DNA from: an uncultured Senegalimassilia sp.
GTDB lineage: Bacteria; Actinomycetota; Coriobacteriia; Coriobacteriales; Eggerthellaceae
Direction: 5' to 3'
NCBI GenBank assembly: GCA_937925385.1
Contig: CALEWN010000319.1
Span: 1 to 5,239 of the forward strand
Length of the DNA stretch: 5,239 bases
Below the pieces are notes generated by a model. It saw only the letters and a list, made by a program, of their open reading frames with translations. It made no database searches and was not told the origin of the DNA. Shown here in pieces: positions 5,204 to 5,239 of the stretch (positions are counted from its first letter, which is position 1; each line of letters starts with the position of its first letter). Both the position numbers and the translations under genes were made by a program.

Positions 5204-5239
5204 TCAGGCAGCCCGGCCGAGTCTGTACTCGACTGGGCT
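5204..5239 (-). CDS. C-terminal end of a second IS3-type transposase, partial at the right window edge
   Basis: The minus strand from the edge reads SPVEYRLGRAA then TGA (5206-5204). SPVEYR followed by a short tail ending in Ala is a common ending of IS3-family OrfB proteins, in the integrase C-terminal segment. Only 11 codons are visible, so the call is tentative, but the position beside another IS3 end supports it. The rest of the gene would lie to the right of the window. Confidence 0.5.
   Translation of the reverse strand, partial: SPVEYRLGRAA

Noticed and set aside
1..5239. CRISPR array, tRNA or rRNA genes
   Set aside because: No regularly spaced direct repeats, no cloverleaf-like segments with conserved T-loop sequence, and no rRNA-like stretches were seen on either strand.

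Overview
The window is a GC-rich bacterial segment. Its layout and protein types suggest an actinobacterial anaerobe of the Coriobacteriia (Eggerthellaceae-like): a DUF3516-type helicase, a DUF4213/DUF364 protein beside a THEP1-like NTPase, and IS3-family transposase ends. That placement rests on remembered family distribution, not on a search.

Left third (1-2106, minus strand): a Ski2-like superfamily 2 helicase with a DUF3516 C-terminal domain. All core helicase motifs are present. A single in-frame TAG at 352-354 cuts the reading frame after 584 codons, and the same frame stays open for 117 more coherent codons to the window edge. The gene is therefore disrupted, read through, or affected by a one-base error.

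Middle (2257-3000, minus strand): a compact two-gene unit, DUF4160 followed by DUF2442, with a 9-nt gap in which the first gene's stop codon lies inside the second gene's Shine-Dalgarno sequence. By eye it is less GC-rich than its neighbours. It looks like a mobile toxin-antitoxin-type cassette, although this function is inferred. It has a near-consensus sigma70 promoter (TTGACA, 17 nt, TATACT). The -35 box fills the loop of a 17-bp dyad that also serves as the likely terminator of the gene upstream. A GC-rich leader of about 130 nt follows.

Right-centre (3039-4884): a DUF4213/DUF364 protein (minus) and a THEP1-like P-loop NTPase (plus) are transcribed divergently from a 112-bp AT-rich intergenic region with a TATAAT promoter. 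The NTPase carries a long Ala-rich insert between Walker A and Walker B. The pairing suggests a linked role, possibly in metal or cofactor handling.

Right edge (about 4909-5239): a 5'-truncated, frameshifted IS3-family transposase remnant (plus) abuts the NTPase gene. The last 11 codons of what looks like a second IS3-type transposase (minus) enter from the edge, so two insertion-sequence ends meet tail to tail. No tRNA, rRNA or CRISPR array was seen.
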